From JBQLZO01 sp052168315 (GTDB taxonomy: Bacteria > Planctomycetota > Phycisphaerae > Phycisphaerales > UBA1924): 18,314 bases of DNA. This document shows positions 7,651 to 15,689 of this stretch, in pieces; positions within the stretch are counted from its first letter, which is position 1; the number at the start of each line of letters is the position of its first letter. The notes beneath the pieces are model-generated. The model was given only the letters and a program-made list of their open reading frames with translations, was not told the origin of the DNA and ran no database searches. The position numbers and the translations under genes were made by a program. The stretch is from NCBI GenBank assembly GCA_052168315.1, contig JBQLZO010000006.1, forward strand, positions 1 to 18,314, given 5' to 3'.

Positions 7651-7983
7651 TCAGCCGGCGATTTCGGTGAGGGCATCGGTGAGTTCGCCCTTGGAGGTCA
7701 TGCCGACGAACTTCTTCTGGACCTTGCCATCCTTGAAGAGGAGGACGGTGGGGATGGCGCTGATCTGGTGCTGCATGGCGATCTGCTGGTGGTCGTCGAT
7801 GTTGACCTTGCCGACCTTGACCTTGCCATCGAACTCGGTGGCGAGCTGGTCGATGGTGGGGGCGAGCATGCGGCAGGGCTGGCACCATTCGGCCCAGAAG
7901 TCGACGAGGACGGGCTGGTCGCTCTTGAGGACCTCGTTCTCGAATGAGTCGTCTGTGAATTCGTGGATGTTTTCGCTGGGCAT
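7651..7983 (-). CDS. trxA: Thioredoxin
   Basis: This 110-residue cytoplasmic thioredoxin reduces disulfides in proteins such as ribonucleotide reductase and peroxiredoxins, and is recharged by thioredoxin reductase. The single domain is complete: VLVDFWAEWC at the active site, Cys34 and Cys37, the cis-Pro78 in SAIPT and the closing KKFVGMTSKGEL. The active site reads WCQPC instead of the nearly universal WCGPC. The ATG at 7983 has AAGGAG a few bases upstream. All 8 Leu codons are CTC, all Val codons GTC and all Ala codons GCC, showing the strand bias described in the findings. The 219 bases upstream hold a possible stress promoter. The neighbours folP and the DUF1080 gene do not suggest a shared pathway. 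Confidence 0.96.
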   Translation of the reverse strand: MPSENIHEFTDDSFENEVLKSDQPVLVDFWAEWCQPCRMLAPTIDQLATEFDGKVKVGKVNIDDHQQIAMQHQISAIPTVLLFKDGKVQKKFVGMTSKGELTDALTEIAG

Positions 7984-8088
7984 GGTGGTCTCCTTCTGTG
8001 TTCTGGCCCGGAGTGCTCGGCGGGTTTGGTGATTGGTTCGTGTGCCCGAGCGTGGTTCCGGGCGATGCTATTGGTCGGGGTGGGTTCC

Positions 8089-8120
8089 TGCCACATTCGG
8101 ACTGGTTGTGAGGTGTGGCA
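8089..8120. repeat. Inverted repeat in the trxA leader
   Basis: TGCCACA (8089-8095) and TGTGGCA (8114-8120) face each other across 18 bases, and the pairing can extend by CC/GG past a 2-base bulge. If transcription starts near 8120, this hairpin forms the 5' end of the trxA mRNA. It could instead be an operator. Confidence 0.35.
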
Positions 8121-8128
8121 CAGGGATA

Positions 8129-8154
8129 AACGCCGGGGGTGGTTTATTTGTTCC
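8129..8154 (-). promoter_or_regulatory. Possible ECF/SigR-like promoter of trxA
   Basis: Read on the minus strand, GGAAC (8154-8150) and GTT (8131-8129) are separated by exactly 18 bases, inside an AT-rich patch that stands out from its surroundings. Thiol-stress ECF sigma factors of the SigR type recognise GGAAT-N18/19-GTT, and trxA is a classic target. The match is short and off by one base. It is 146 bases upstream of the trxA ATG. Confidence 0.35.
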
Positions 8155-8202
8155 AACAGGTATTTTGGGGGATTCTGGAGGGGCTGGGGGGCATTGGCGG
8201 GA

Positions 8203-9210
8203 TCAGAGTGTCGTCGGGCGTATGGGGTGGATGGCGTGCCATGTGGCGAGGGCCTGGCGGGTGTGGGCGACATCGTGGACGCGGAGGAGTTGGACGCCGG
8301 CGGCGGCCATGGCGAGGGCGGCGGCGATGCTGGGGGCGCCTCGGTGGTCGGGGTGCTCGATGCCGGCGATGGCGCCGAGGAATGACTTTCTGGATGCGGC
8401 GCCGAGGAGGGGGAGGGCGTTGTGCGCGGGTGCGGCGGTGATGCCGGCGAGGCCGAGCGGGGCGGGGTGTGGCATGGCGGCGATGAGGGCGAGGTTCTGG
8501 TGGATGGACTTTCCGAACCCGAGGCCGGGGTCGAGGACGATGCTGTCTTGGGGGATGCCGGCGGCGTGCGCTTCGGCTGCGCGTTGTCGGAGGTGCTCGG
8601 CGACGGCGGGGATGACGGGGTCGATGTTGTGGGTGCGCGCGAGTTGGAGGAGGTGTGGCGTGAGGAGGGATTCGTAGTCGGGCGGCGCGGTGTGCTGGTG
8701 TGAGTAGCGGTCGGCGGGCGGCGGGGTGCGGCGGTGCATGAGGATGATGGCAGCGCCGGTGGCCGCGGCGAGGGCGAGCATGTGCTGGTCGTCGGTGGCC
8801 GCGGAGACATCGTTGATGATGTCAGCGCCGGCGTCGATGGCAGCGCGGGCGACCTGTGCGCTCGTGGTGTCGATGGAGATTGGGATGGTGATCGATCGGG
8901 CGCGGAGGGATTGGATGGTGGGGATGACGCGCTGGATCTGTTGTTGGGGATCGACGGGTTGGGCGCCGGGACGGGTGGATTCGCCGCCGATGTCGAGGAT
9001 GTCGGCGCCCTCGTCGATGAGTTGGAGGGCGCGATCGAGGGCGTGGTCGGGTTGGAGGTGGCGTCCGGCGTCTGAGAAGGAGTCGGGGGTGATGTTGAGG
9101 ATGCCCATGATGAGCGGGCGCTGGAGCGGGAGCGCGCGCTGGTGGGCGATCCGGAGGTGGGTCGCGGGGGGTGGGGAGGTGTGAGGAGGGGCGGGGTTGG
9201 GGGGGGGCAT
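8203..9210 (-). CDS. folP: Dihydropteroate synthase
   Basis: FolP condenses 6-hydroxymethyl-dihydropterin pyrophosphate with p-aminobenzoate in folate synthesis and is the sulfonamide target. The 335-residue TIM barrel carries both pterin signatures, MGILNITPDSFSDAG (35-49) and GADILDIGGESTRPGA (68-83), then SIDTTSAQVARAAIDAGADIINDVSA (split around 112-137), DPGLGFGKS (227-235), GAASRKSF (270-277) and RVHDV (310-314). It is longer than the usual 270-290 residues because of a Pro-rich N-terminal 30 residues and an insertion of about 20 residues near 185-215. The ATG at 9210 has no Shine-Dalgarno site but begins 17 bases after the stop of the preceding gene, so coupled translation is likely. 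The substrate-binding motifs are intact. Confidence 0.95.
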   Translation of the reverse strand: MPPPNPAPPHTSPPPATHLRIAHQRALPLQRPLIMGILNITPDSFSDAGRHLQPDHALDRALQLIDEGADILDIGGESTRPGAQPVDPQQQIQRVIPTIQSLRARSITIPISIDTTSAQVARAAIDAGADIINDVSAATDDQHMLALAAATGAAIILMHRRTPPPADRYSHQHTAPPDYESLLTPHLLQLARTHNIDPVIPAVAEHLRQRAAEAHAAGIPQDSIVLDPGLGFGKSIHQNLALIAAMPHPAPLGLAGITAAPAHNALPLLGAASRKSFLGAIAGIEHPDHRGAPSIAAALAMAAAGVQLLRVHDVAHTRQALATWHAIHPIRPTTL

Positions 9211-9227
9211 CGATGGGGGGAGGGGTG

Positions 9228-11102
9228 TTATGGCTGGACTTGCGGTTGGCGTTGGGGTTGCGGGGTGTGGGCGGCGGCGGCGGTTTCGAGGCGTTGCAGG
9301 GCGATGGCCGAGAGCGGTCTGAGTGCGATGGTGGGGATGAAGGCGGCGATGCGGAGGTGGTCGGGTGCTGGTGCGATGGCGAGGGCGGCGGGCGGGATGA
9401 CGGTGGGGAGTGGGAAGGCGAGGTCCTGTTGTTCGAGGATGGGCATTGCGGCGGTGAGGAGGGGCTTGAGTTCGAGGTAGGCCTCGGCGATGCGTGGTTC
9501 GGGGAGGAATGTGCGGACCTGTGCGAGGATGGGGTCGTTGTCGTAGGACTCTTGTGCGAGGGCCGGGCGGTGGTCGGCGATGGCATCGGCGGATGGGCGG
9601 ATGAAGGTTGCGGCCGCGGGGGTTTCGAGGGCGGCGGGGATGGTGGGTCTGGCGGTGGACTCGGGCCAGGAGAGGTCGCCGCGGAGGGTGAGGGGCTGGG
9701 CGCGGTCGGCGGCGGGCGCGGGGCTGAGCGGGGAGGCGTCGAGCCATGCGAGGTCGAACGCGGCGAGTCGTGCTTCGGGGAGGAGCATGGCCCATGAGCG
9801 GAGCGTTCGGTCGGCGGCGGCGAGGGCTTCGGGGTTGAAGGTGAAGCGGGCCTGCTTTCCGGGTGTGGCGTTGGTGAGGGCTTCGAGGGCCTCGACGATG
9901 CGGGCGGTGTCCGCTGCGGGATCGGGCGAGTGCCAGTGGATGGTGGTGGCGCGGAGGAGCGCTCTGGGGGTGAGTGTGGTGAGCGCGAGGGGGTGCGGCG
10001 CGTGGACGATGAGGGCGGCGCGCTGGATGGCTGCGGTGGCGTTGATGAGTTGGGCGAGGGGTTGGGCGGCGGGGTGGTCGGGCGGTTGGGTTGCGAGTCG
10101 CTCGGCGAGGTGTGTGCGGTGGCGCTGCCAGTAGGGGTGTTCGCTGATGATCTGTGCGGCGAGGAGGGCATCCTGCCTGCGGAGGGTGTTGAGTGGTGTT
10201 CGCGCGGGATCGATGGGGTCTGGTGGAGTGGGTTCAGCGTCGCGGGGCGCGGTGTCGTTGAGGTAGGCGTCGAGGCGCAGGCCGAGCGGGCCGGGGGCGC
10301 AGGTGAGGAGGATGGGGTCCTGGGTGGGCGCGAGGATGGCGAGCTGGGGGGCGTTGGCGAGTGCGGTGAGGGCGCTTGGAGTGGTGATGAAGGCGATGGG
10401 TGTGGCTTCGGCGGCATTGAGCGCGGACGGGGTGAGGGAGTCGAAGGGGGCGGGGAGCGCATCGGCGGGGGGATTGGTGGGTGGCTGGGGGGGCTGGGGG
10501 GGTTGGATGAAGCGCTTCAGGGCGTTGGTGTCGGAGGCGATGGCGAGGGTTGTTGGGGTGAGTCGTTGGGCGATGAGGGGTTGGGCGGAGAACTCGAAAG
10601 CGAGGATGGGCGGGTTGGTGTCGGGCGCATCGGGTTCGCCCGGGTGCGGGCGGGCGCGGAGGTCCTGTTCGAGGCGGTCGGCGTTGCGTGTGGAGAGGAT
10701 GAGGGCGAAGGCCGGGGGCGTGGATGTGGGGTCGAAGGCGGCGGCGAAGGGGGCATCGAGTTCGATGCCGGCACGCATGCCGATGATGCTGAGGACCTGC
10801 GCGAGGGTTGAGGTGGTGGTGAGCTGCATGGCGCGCATGAGCTGCGTGGAGTCGCGGTCGAGGGAGGCGAGGGATGGGCTGATGATGTAGATGGGCTGGG
10901 TGTCGGGCGGCGCCGGGCGGAACCAGTGGAGGTGGGACTGGAGGGGGGTGGTATTGGAGTTGGTATTGGAGTTGGAGCCGGCGTTTGAGCTGGCGCGGGC
11001 GATGGGGATGAGGAGCAGGGCGAGTGCGAGGGCGGCGGCGCAGCGCTGGGACAGGCGCTTGGCGCGCGTGTTGTTGTTGCGGTTGTGTCGGGGTGTGGTC
11101 AT
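9228..11102 (-). CDS. Exported Ala/Pro-rich protein of unknown function
   Basis: The 624-residue protein begins at ATG 11102. The frame stays open back to 11456, but there it is antisense-like and overlaps the preceding gene. A basic start (RAKRLSQR) and hydrophobic core (CAAALALALLLIPIARA) form a signal peptide with a likely cut after ARA at about 37. An Asn/Ser/Thr spacer follows, then a long region rich in Ala, Pro, Leu and Thr with few Gly. The even hydrophobic pattern and phrases such as PIYIISPSLASLDRDSTQL suggest a folded periplasmic protein with several repeats of one alpha/beta unit. I recognise no catalytic motif or named family. No Shine-Dalgarno site is visible. It lies 40 bases after the lipoprotein gene and 17 before folP, so the three are probably co-transcribed. 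Confidence 0.75.
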   Translation of the reverse strand: MTTPRHNRNNNTRAKRLSQRCAAALALALLLIPIARASSNAGSNSNTNSNTTPLQSHLHWFRPAPPDTQPIYIISPSLASLDRDSTQLMRAMQLTTTSTLAQVLSIIGMRAGIELDAPFAAAFDPTSTPPAFALILSTRNADRLEQDLRARPHPGEPDAPDTNPPILAFEFSAQPLIAQRLTPTTLAIASDTNALKRFIQPPQPPQPPTNPPADALPAPFDSLTPSALNAAEATPIAFITTPSALTALANAPQLAILAPTQDPILLTCAPGPLGLRLDAYLNDTAPRDAEPTPPDPIDPARTPLNTLRRQDALLAAQIISEHPYWQRHRTHLAERLATQPPDHPAAQPLAQLINATAAIQRAALIVHAPHPLALTTLTPRALLRATTIHWHSPDPAADTARIVEALEALTNATPGKQARFTFNPEALAAADRTLRSWAMLLPEARLAAFDLAWLDASPLSPAPAADRAQPLTLRGDLSWPESTARPTIPAALETPAAATFIRPSADAIADHRPALAQESYDNDPILAQVRTFLPEPRIAEAYLELKPLLTAAMPILEQQDLAFPLPTVIPPAALAIAPAPDHLRIAAFIPTIALRPLSAIALQRLETAAAAHTPQPQRQPQVQP

Positions 11103-11142
11103 GTGGGGTGATTCGGGTGTGGTTGGTTTGGATTGCGGGCGG

Positions 11143-11934
11143 TCATTCGGGGATGGGGGCGTGGCCGTGGTCCTCGAGGGCTTCGAGTCGCTCCGTGATG
11201 CTCTTGGTGATGTCCCGGGCGCGTTTCTTCGCGTCGGGTTGGTCGGGGAAGAGGGTGAGGGATGTGGTGATGTGGATGTGTTCGGGATCGATGCGCCACC
11301 ACGGTTGGGGCTGCGGTTGTGCCTGTGGTTGGGATGTCGGGGGGCTGAGTGTGATGGTGATGTGGCCGGTCTCGTCTCGGAGGGACCTGATGGTGTAGAG
11401 GCGTTGTCTCGGTGCGGGGTATTGGGTGTGTTCGATGGCCCAGTCGTGTTGCGCAAGGGCCGTGGTGACGGCGGCGTCGATGGTGCGCATGGCGGGGTCT
11501 TGTTTGCGTCGTTGGCTGGCGGAGAAGGCGGATGTGGTTGTGGTTGAGGATGTCGGTTGGGTTGGGGTGCTGGTGCTGCTGTGCGGAGGGGGCGTGGTTG
11601 GGGGTGTGGTGTTGTCGGGGGGCGGACTTGTCGGGGTGGTGGTGGCGCAGGCGTTGAGGAGCGCGGCGGCGAGGAGGGTTGTGAGGAGGGATGTGAGGAG
11701 GGAGGCAGCGCGCGAGCGGGCGCGGTCGCTGGGAGCGTGCGATGGCGGGATCGGGCGTGTTGGGTGCGATCGGGGGGTGGAAGGGGTTGCGGGGGGCGGG
11801 GGCGGGGTTTGTTGGGTTGGTTGTCGGGGCGGACTATGATCGAGCCAGCGCCGGACGCGTGCGTTGGGCGCGTGGGCGCGTCGGAAGGGGCGGTGCGTTG
11901 AGTCCGCTTCGGCGTGGGGTTGGGCCTGCGGCAC
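11143..11934 (-). CDS. Lipoprotein of unknown function, start unresolved
   Basis: The well-supported part starts with a hydrophobic stretch (SLLTSLLTTLLAAALLNAC) ending in a lipobox, with the Cys codon at 11649-11647. A 168-residue mature protein follows: a Thr/Ser/Pro-rich spacer, then a folded part from about DPAMRTIDAAVTTALAQHDW to YTIRSLRDETGHITITLSPP and a helical end (KKRARDITKSITERLEALEDHG). Between the lipobox and 11934 there is no in-frame ATG, GTG or TTG; the first is the GTG at 11934-11932, used here as the outer limit. That would put 95 mostly Pro/Arg-rich residues before the Cys and run across the probable phoH promoter. A rare start codon nearer 11750, or a sequence error, is more likely. 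It precedes the 624-residue exported protein by 40 bases. Confidence 0.6.
   Translation of the reverse strand: MPQAQPHAEADSTHRPFRRAHAPNARVRRWLDHSPPRQPTQQTPPPPPATPSTPRSHPTRPIPPSHAPSDRARSRAASLLTSLLTTLLAAALLNACATTTPTSPPPDNTTPPTTPPPHSSTSTPTQPTSSTTTTSAFSASQRRKQDPAMRTIDAAVTTALAQHDWAIEHTQYPAPRQRLYTIRSLRDETGHITITLSPPTSQPQAQPQPQPWWRIDPEHIHITTSLTLFPDQPDAKKRARDITKSITERLEALEDHGHAPIPE
11812..11840 (+). promoter_or_regulatory. Probable sigma-70 promoter for phoH-pgpH
   Basis: TTGGGT (11812-11817) and TATGAT (11835-11840) are separated by 17 bases; the -10 matches the consensus at 5 of 6 positions. Transcription would start near 11847, giving a leader of about 140 bases before the phoH start. It lies inside the extended frame of the divergent lipoprotein gene. 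Confidence 0.55.
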
Positions 11935-11989
11935 GGGGATTGGCTTGGGGTTTGGCTTGGGGAATGGGCGGCACTCGTTGGAAGGGCAT

Positions 11990-13291
11990 GTGGAACTCAC
12001 GCTCAGGCTCCCGTCTTCGGTTGATCGTACCGCGTTGTTCGGCCCGGCCGAGCGTTCTTTGAAGTTGATCCGTGAGGCGCTGGCGGTGTCGATCGCGGCG
12101 CGTGATGATGTGGTTTCGATCCGCGGCGAGTCGGAGTCGGTCCGCGCGGCGCGGCTCGTGATGGAGCGGTTGATTGAGGGTGCTGAGCGCGGGGTGGTGG
12201 TGACGCGGCAGGGGCTGCTGGACACGATCGCGGAGGCATCCTGGAGGGCGGGGCGTGGGGCTCGGGTCGGCGGCGAGGAGTCTGCGGGACCCGGATCCGA
12301 GATGGGGTTGGGCCTGGGGACAGGGTCGGCGGATGGGGGGATTGGTCGGAGCGCAGAAGAGCTTATGAGCAGAGATCGTTCGGGCATCGGGTCTTCGCGG
12401 GGCGGTTCTTCGGGGGGCATTGGGCGCGGAGCGACGGGGCGCGGCGGGGTTGGGGGCGTCGGCGGTGGGTTCGTTAGTGCAGGCGGTGGTGTTGGCGGGG
12501 GTGGTGTGCGACCGAACGAGCCCGTGGATGAGGCCGCGACGCTGGGCGGGGATGGTGGGCGGTGGGGCGGCGGGCTGGATGTGTACGCGGGCGGGCGTCC
12601 GATCGTGCCGCGCTCGGAGAACCAGCGGTATTACCTGGATGCGATCCGGGAGCACGACCTGGTGTTCGGGATGGGCCCGGCGGGGACGGGCAAGACCTAC
12701 CTGGCGGTGGCGGCGGCGGTGCATCTGCTGCGGACGGGGCGTGTGCGGAAGGCGATCCTGGCGCGTCCGGCGGTGGAGGCGGGTGAGAAGCTGGGGTTTT
12801 TGCCGGGCGATCAGTACGCGAAGCTGAACCCGTATCTGCGGCCGTTGCTGGATGCGCTTCATGACATGATGGACTATGCGACGATCAACAAGTTCATGTC
12901 GAACGACATCCTCGAGATCGTTCCGCTGGCGTACATGCGTGGTCGGACGCTGAACGATGCGATCATCATCCTGGACGAGGCTCAGAACACGACGCGCGGT
13001 CAGATGCAGATGTTCCTGACGCGGATGGGCCAGCGTTCGAAGGTGATCGTGACGGGCGATGTGACGCAGATCGACCTTCCGGATCCGACGGAGAGCGGTC
13101 TGATCGATGCGGCGCGTCGGCTGCGGCGGACGCAGGGTGTGGCGTTCGTGCACCTGGAGCGTGCGGATGTGGTGCGGCACCCGCTGGTGCAGCGCGTGAT
13201 CGACGCGTACGCGGCGGAGTCGGCGGGTTCGGATGCGCTGCATCGCGCGCTGATGGAGGGTTCGGGAGACGAGGAGGGGCGTGATGGCTGA
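11990..13291 (+). CDS. phoH: PhoH family ATPase (YbeZ type) with Gly-rich linker
   Basis: The 433-residue protein has a KH-like N-terminal domain (1-85, VELTLRLPSSVDRTALFGPAE and so on) and a PhoH P-loop ATPase domain (200-430) with Walker A GPAGTGKT (Lys235), RPAVEAGEKLGFLPGD and Walker B LDEAQN (Asp329). This family acts with YbeY and RNA in ribosome and RNA quality control. A Gly/Ser/Arg-rich insertion of about 110 residues (88-198) separates the domains; typical members are only 320-350 long. The GTG at 11990 fits the family N-terminus and has GGAAGGG just upstream (11980-11986), closer than usual. A TTG at 11978 is the alternative, and the frame opens at a TTG at 11864. It overlaps pgpH by 8 bases. 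Confidence 0.92.
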   Translation: MELTLRLPSSVDRTALFGPAERSLKLIREALAVSIAARDDVVSIRGESESVRAARLVMERLIEGAERGVVVTRQGLLDTIAEASWRAGRGARVGGEESAGPGSEMGLGLGTGSADGGIGRSAEELMSRDRSGIGSSRGGSSGGIGRGATGRGGVGGVGGGFVSAGGGVGGGGVRPNEPVDEAATLGGDGGRWGGGLDVYAGGRPIVPRSENQRYYLDAIREHDLVFGMGPAGTGKTYLAVAAAVHLLRTGRVRKAILARPAVEAGEKLGFLPGDQYAKLNPYLRPLLDALHDMMDYATINKFMSNDILEIVPLAYMRGRTLNDAIIILDEAQNTTRGQMQMFLTRMGQRSKVIVTGDVTQIDLPDPTESGLIDAARRLRRTQGVAFVHLERADVVRHPLVQRVIDAYAAESAGSDALHRALMEGSGDEEGRDG

Positions 13292-15689
13292 TCGCGAATC
13301 GGGCGGGTCGGCGCGTCACTCACGGGCGGCGGCGCTGGCGCGGGCGGCGCGTTCTTGGAAGAGCGCGACTGCTCGGCGGGCCTCGACGCGGGCGCGGATC
13401 CGGGCGTGGCTGGCCGAGCCGGAGGCGCTGCCGGTGCTGAGCATCGCGCTGGGGTACCTGGTGCTGGCGGCGGCGCTGGTGGGTCTGACGCGGGGGACGC
13501 CGTTGATCGCGCCGGGGCTGATCATGGATGACACGCGGGTGGTGCGCGTGGAGTTCGATGTTCCGGATGAGGCGGGGACGCAGGAGCGGCGTTCGGCGGC
13601 GCGGACGGCATCGCCGCGGGTGTACATGCCGGATCGCTCGACGATCGAGCGGGTGCGGGCGACGCTTCGGAACCTGCCGATGGCGCTGGCGGGGGTGGAG
13701 TCTCTGGAGGGGGTGTCGCCGGAGCTTGGTGAGGCGTTCGATCTGAGCGCCGCGGCGCTTGCGGAGATCGGGGCGGTGTCGGTGTCCGAGTCGGAACTGG
13801 AGCGGTGGAGCGCGCGGGTGGATGCGCTGGTTGGATCGCTGCTGGAGCGTCCGATTCTGTCGAGTTCGGTGCTGCAGAGCGTGGCGGCGGGTGCGGAGCG
13901 GATCGCGGTGATCGGCGCGGATGCGGGGGCTGGGGCTTCGCCGCGGGTGGTCGAGCCGTCGGCGCTGATCCCGGTCGGTGATCCGGCGGGTCGGATCGAT
14001 GAGCTGGTGCGGAGCGCGGGTTTCGAGGGCGCGGCGGCGGCGTCGGTGGCGGCGTACCTGCGGGCGCTTCCCTCGCCGACATTCCTGGTCAACGAGGAGC
14101 GGACGCGGGAGCTGGGCGAGCTGCGGGCGCAGGCGGTTCCGATCCAGATGCTGACGATCGCGCCGGGTCAGCGGATCTACCAGCGTGGGCAGCGCCTGAG
14201 CGAGGACCAGTTCGCGCTGGCGGTTCGGGAGCAGCGCGAGTTCGAGTCGCGGCGTCCGGTTCTGGCCCGGATGCTGCGGGGGCTGGGGGTTGTGGGGGCG
14301 ACGCTGGTGGCGGTGGTGATCATCGGGGGGTACATCGCGCTGTTCTACTCGGGGCTGCTGAAGACGCCGCCGCGTCTTGGCGCGCTGGTGGGGCTGATGC
14401 TGCTCGGGCTGGCGCTTTCGTGCTGGTGGGCGATCGGGTACCCGGGGCTGGTGGCGATCGCGTCGACCGCTCCGACGGTGTTGCTGGTGATGGTGACGCT
14501 GGTGGCGTACGACCGTCGGATGGCGCTGGTGATCGGCGTGGTGCAGTCGGCGCTGGTGTCGATGGCGTTGTCGCTGGGTATCGGGAGCATGTTCGTGAAC
14601 GCGGTGGGGATCGGGCTGGCGGTGTGGTCGCTGAATGAGATCCGTTCGCGCGCGGACATCGTTCGTTCGGCGGTGATCGTGGCGTGCGGGATCGCGGCGG
14701 CGACGCTGGTGATCGGGCTGGTGGAGCGTCCGATGGTTCCGGGGGTGGCGCTGGAGCTGCTGGGCGATTCGGCGTGGGGCGGCGTGGGGGGATTCATCGC
14801 TGGGGCGCTGGCGCTGGTGCTGCTCCCCACGATCGAGCGTGTGTTCGATGTGGTGACGGGGATGACTCTCTCGGAGCTGCGTGATCCGCGCCAGCCGCTG
14901 CTGCGGGAGCTGCAGCAGCGGGCGCCGGGTTCGTACAACCATTCGCTGAATGTGGCTTCGATCGCGGAGGCGGCGGTGAGCGCGATCGGGGGCGACTCGC
15001 TGCATGTGTACGTGGGGGCGCTGTACCACGACTGCGGGAAGATGAACAAGCCGCAGTACTTCGTTGAGAACCAGTTCGGCGCGGCGAGCCGGCACACGAA
15101 GCTGAGCCCGGCGATGTCGCTGCTGGTGATCGTGGGGCATGTGAAGGATGGGATCGAGCTGGCGAAGGCGTATCGGCTCCCGAAGTCGCTGCACCATTAC
15201 ATCGAGTCGCACCACGGGACGACGGTGGTGGAGTACTTCTACGAGGAGGCGAAGCGTCAGGCGGATGCGGATGAGGATGTGGATCGTCCGGCGGAGTCGG
15301 AGTACCGGTATCCGGGTCCGAAGCCTCGGACGCGTGAGGCGGCGGTGCTGATGCTGTGCGATGCGGTGGAGTCGGCGACGCGGGCGATGGCCGAGCCGAC
15401 GCCCTCGCGGATCGCGGCGCTGGTGCGGGCGCTGTCGCAGAAGCGGCTTGACGATGGGCAGTTCGATGATTCGCTGCTGACGCTGCGTGAGGTTCGGAAG
15501 GTGGAGGCGGCGATCACGAAGGCGGTGACGGCGATCTACCACGGCCGGATCGCGTATCCGAAGGGCGAGAAGCTGGACGACACGCGTGCGGCGGGTGATC
15601 CGGAGCGGACGCGGATGGCGGGGTCTGGGTCTGGGGATGGCGAGGGGACGCGGGGCGGGGAGCGGTCTCGCTCGGCGCGGCCGGCGTGA
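13284..15689 (+). CDS. pgpH: 7TM-HD phosphohydrolase, probable c-di-AMP phosphodiesterase
   Basis: The 801-residue protein has the PgpH/YqfF plan: one membrane segment (about 50-70), an extracytoplasmic domain to about 330 (PF07697 type, with VEFDVPDEA and PRVYMPDRS), a bundle of roughly six further membrane segments (about 335-530) and a cytoplasmic HD domain. The metal and active-site residues are present: His553 in SYNHS, His582-Asp583 in YHDCGK, His619 in VGHVKDG, His643-His644 in ESHHGT and Asp693 in LCDAVES. Family members cleave c-di-AMP to pApA. The HD signature reads HDCGK where HDIGK is usual. The ATG at 13284 lies in ATGGCTGA, shared with the phoH stop, and GAGGAGG (13271-13277) precedes it by 6 bases, so translation is coupled. 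ybeY, the usual next gene, is absent. Confidence 0.95.
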   Translation: MADRESGGSARHSRAAALARAARSWKSATARRASTRARIRAWLAEPEALPVLSIALGYLVLAAALVGLTRGTPLIAPGLIMDDTRVVRVEFDVPDEAGTQERRSAARTASPRVYMPDRSTIERVRATLRNLPMALAGVESLEGVSPELGEAFDLSAAALAEIGAVSVSESELERWSARVDALVGSLLERPILSSSVLQSVAAGAERIAVIGADAGAGASPRVVEPSALIPVGDPAGRIDELVRSAGFEGAAAASVAAYLRALPSPTFLVNEERTRELGELRAQAVPIQMLTIAPGQRIYQRGQRLSEDQFALAVREQREFESRRPVLARMLRGLGVVGATLVAVVIIGGYIALFYSGLLKTPPRLGALVGLMLLGLALSCWWAIGYPGLVAIASTAPTVLLVMVTLVAYDRRMALVIGVVQSALVSMALSLGIGSMFVNAVGIGLAVWSLNEIRSRADIVRSAVIVACGIAAATLVIGLVERPMVPGVALELLGDSAWGGVGGFIAGALALVLLPTIERVFDVVTGMTLSELRDPRQPLLRELQQRAPGSYNHSLNVASIAEAAVSAIGGDSLHVYVGALYHDCGKMNKPQYFVENQFGAASRHTKLSPAMSLLVIVGHVKDGIELAKAYRLPKSLHHYIESHHGTTVVEYFYEEAKRQADADEDVDRPAESEYRYPGPKPRTREAAVLMLCDAVESATRAMAEPTPSRIAALVRALSQKRLDDGQFDDSLLTLREVRKVEAAITKAVTAIYHGRIAYPKGEKLDDTRAAGDPERTRMAGSGSGDGEGTRGGERSRSARPA

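Noticed and set aside
5492..7888. 798-codon minus-strand frame across gatA end, DUF1080 and trxA
   Set aside because: It reads the DUF1080 and trxA genes in the wrong frame; those genes have clear motifs in their own frames.
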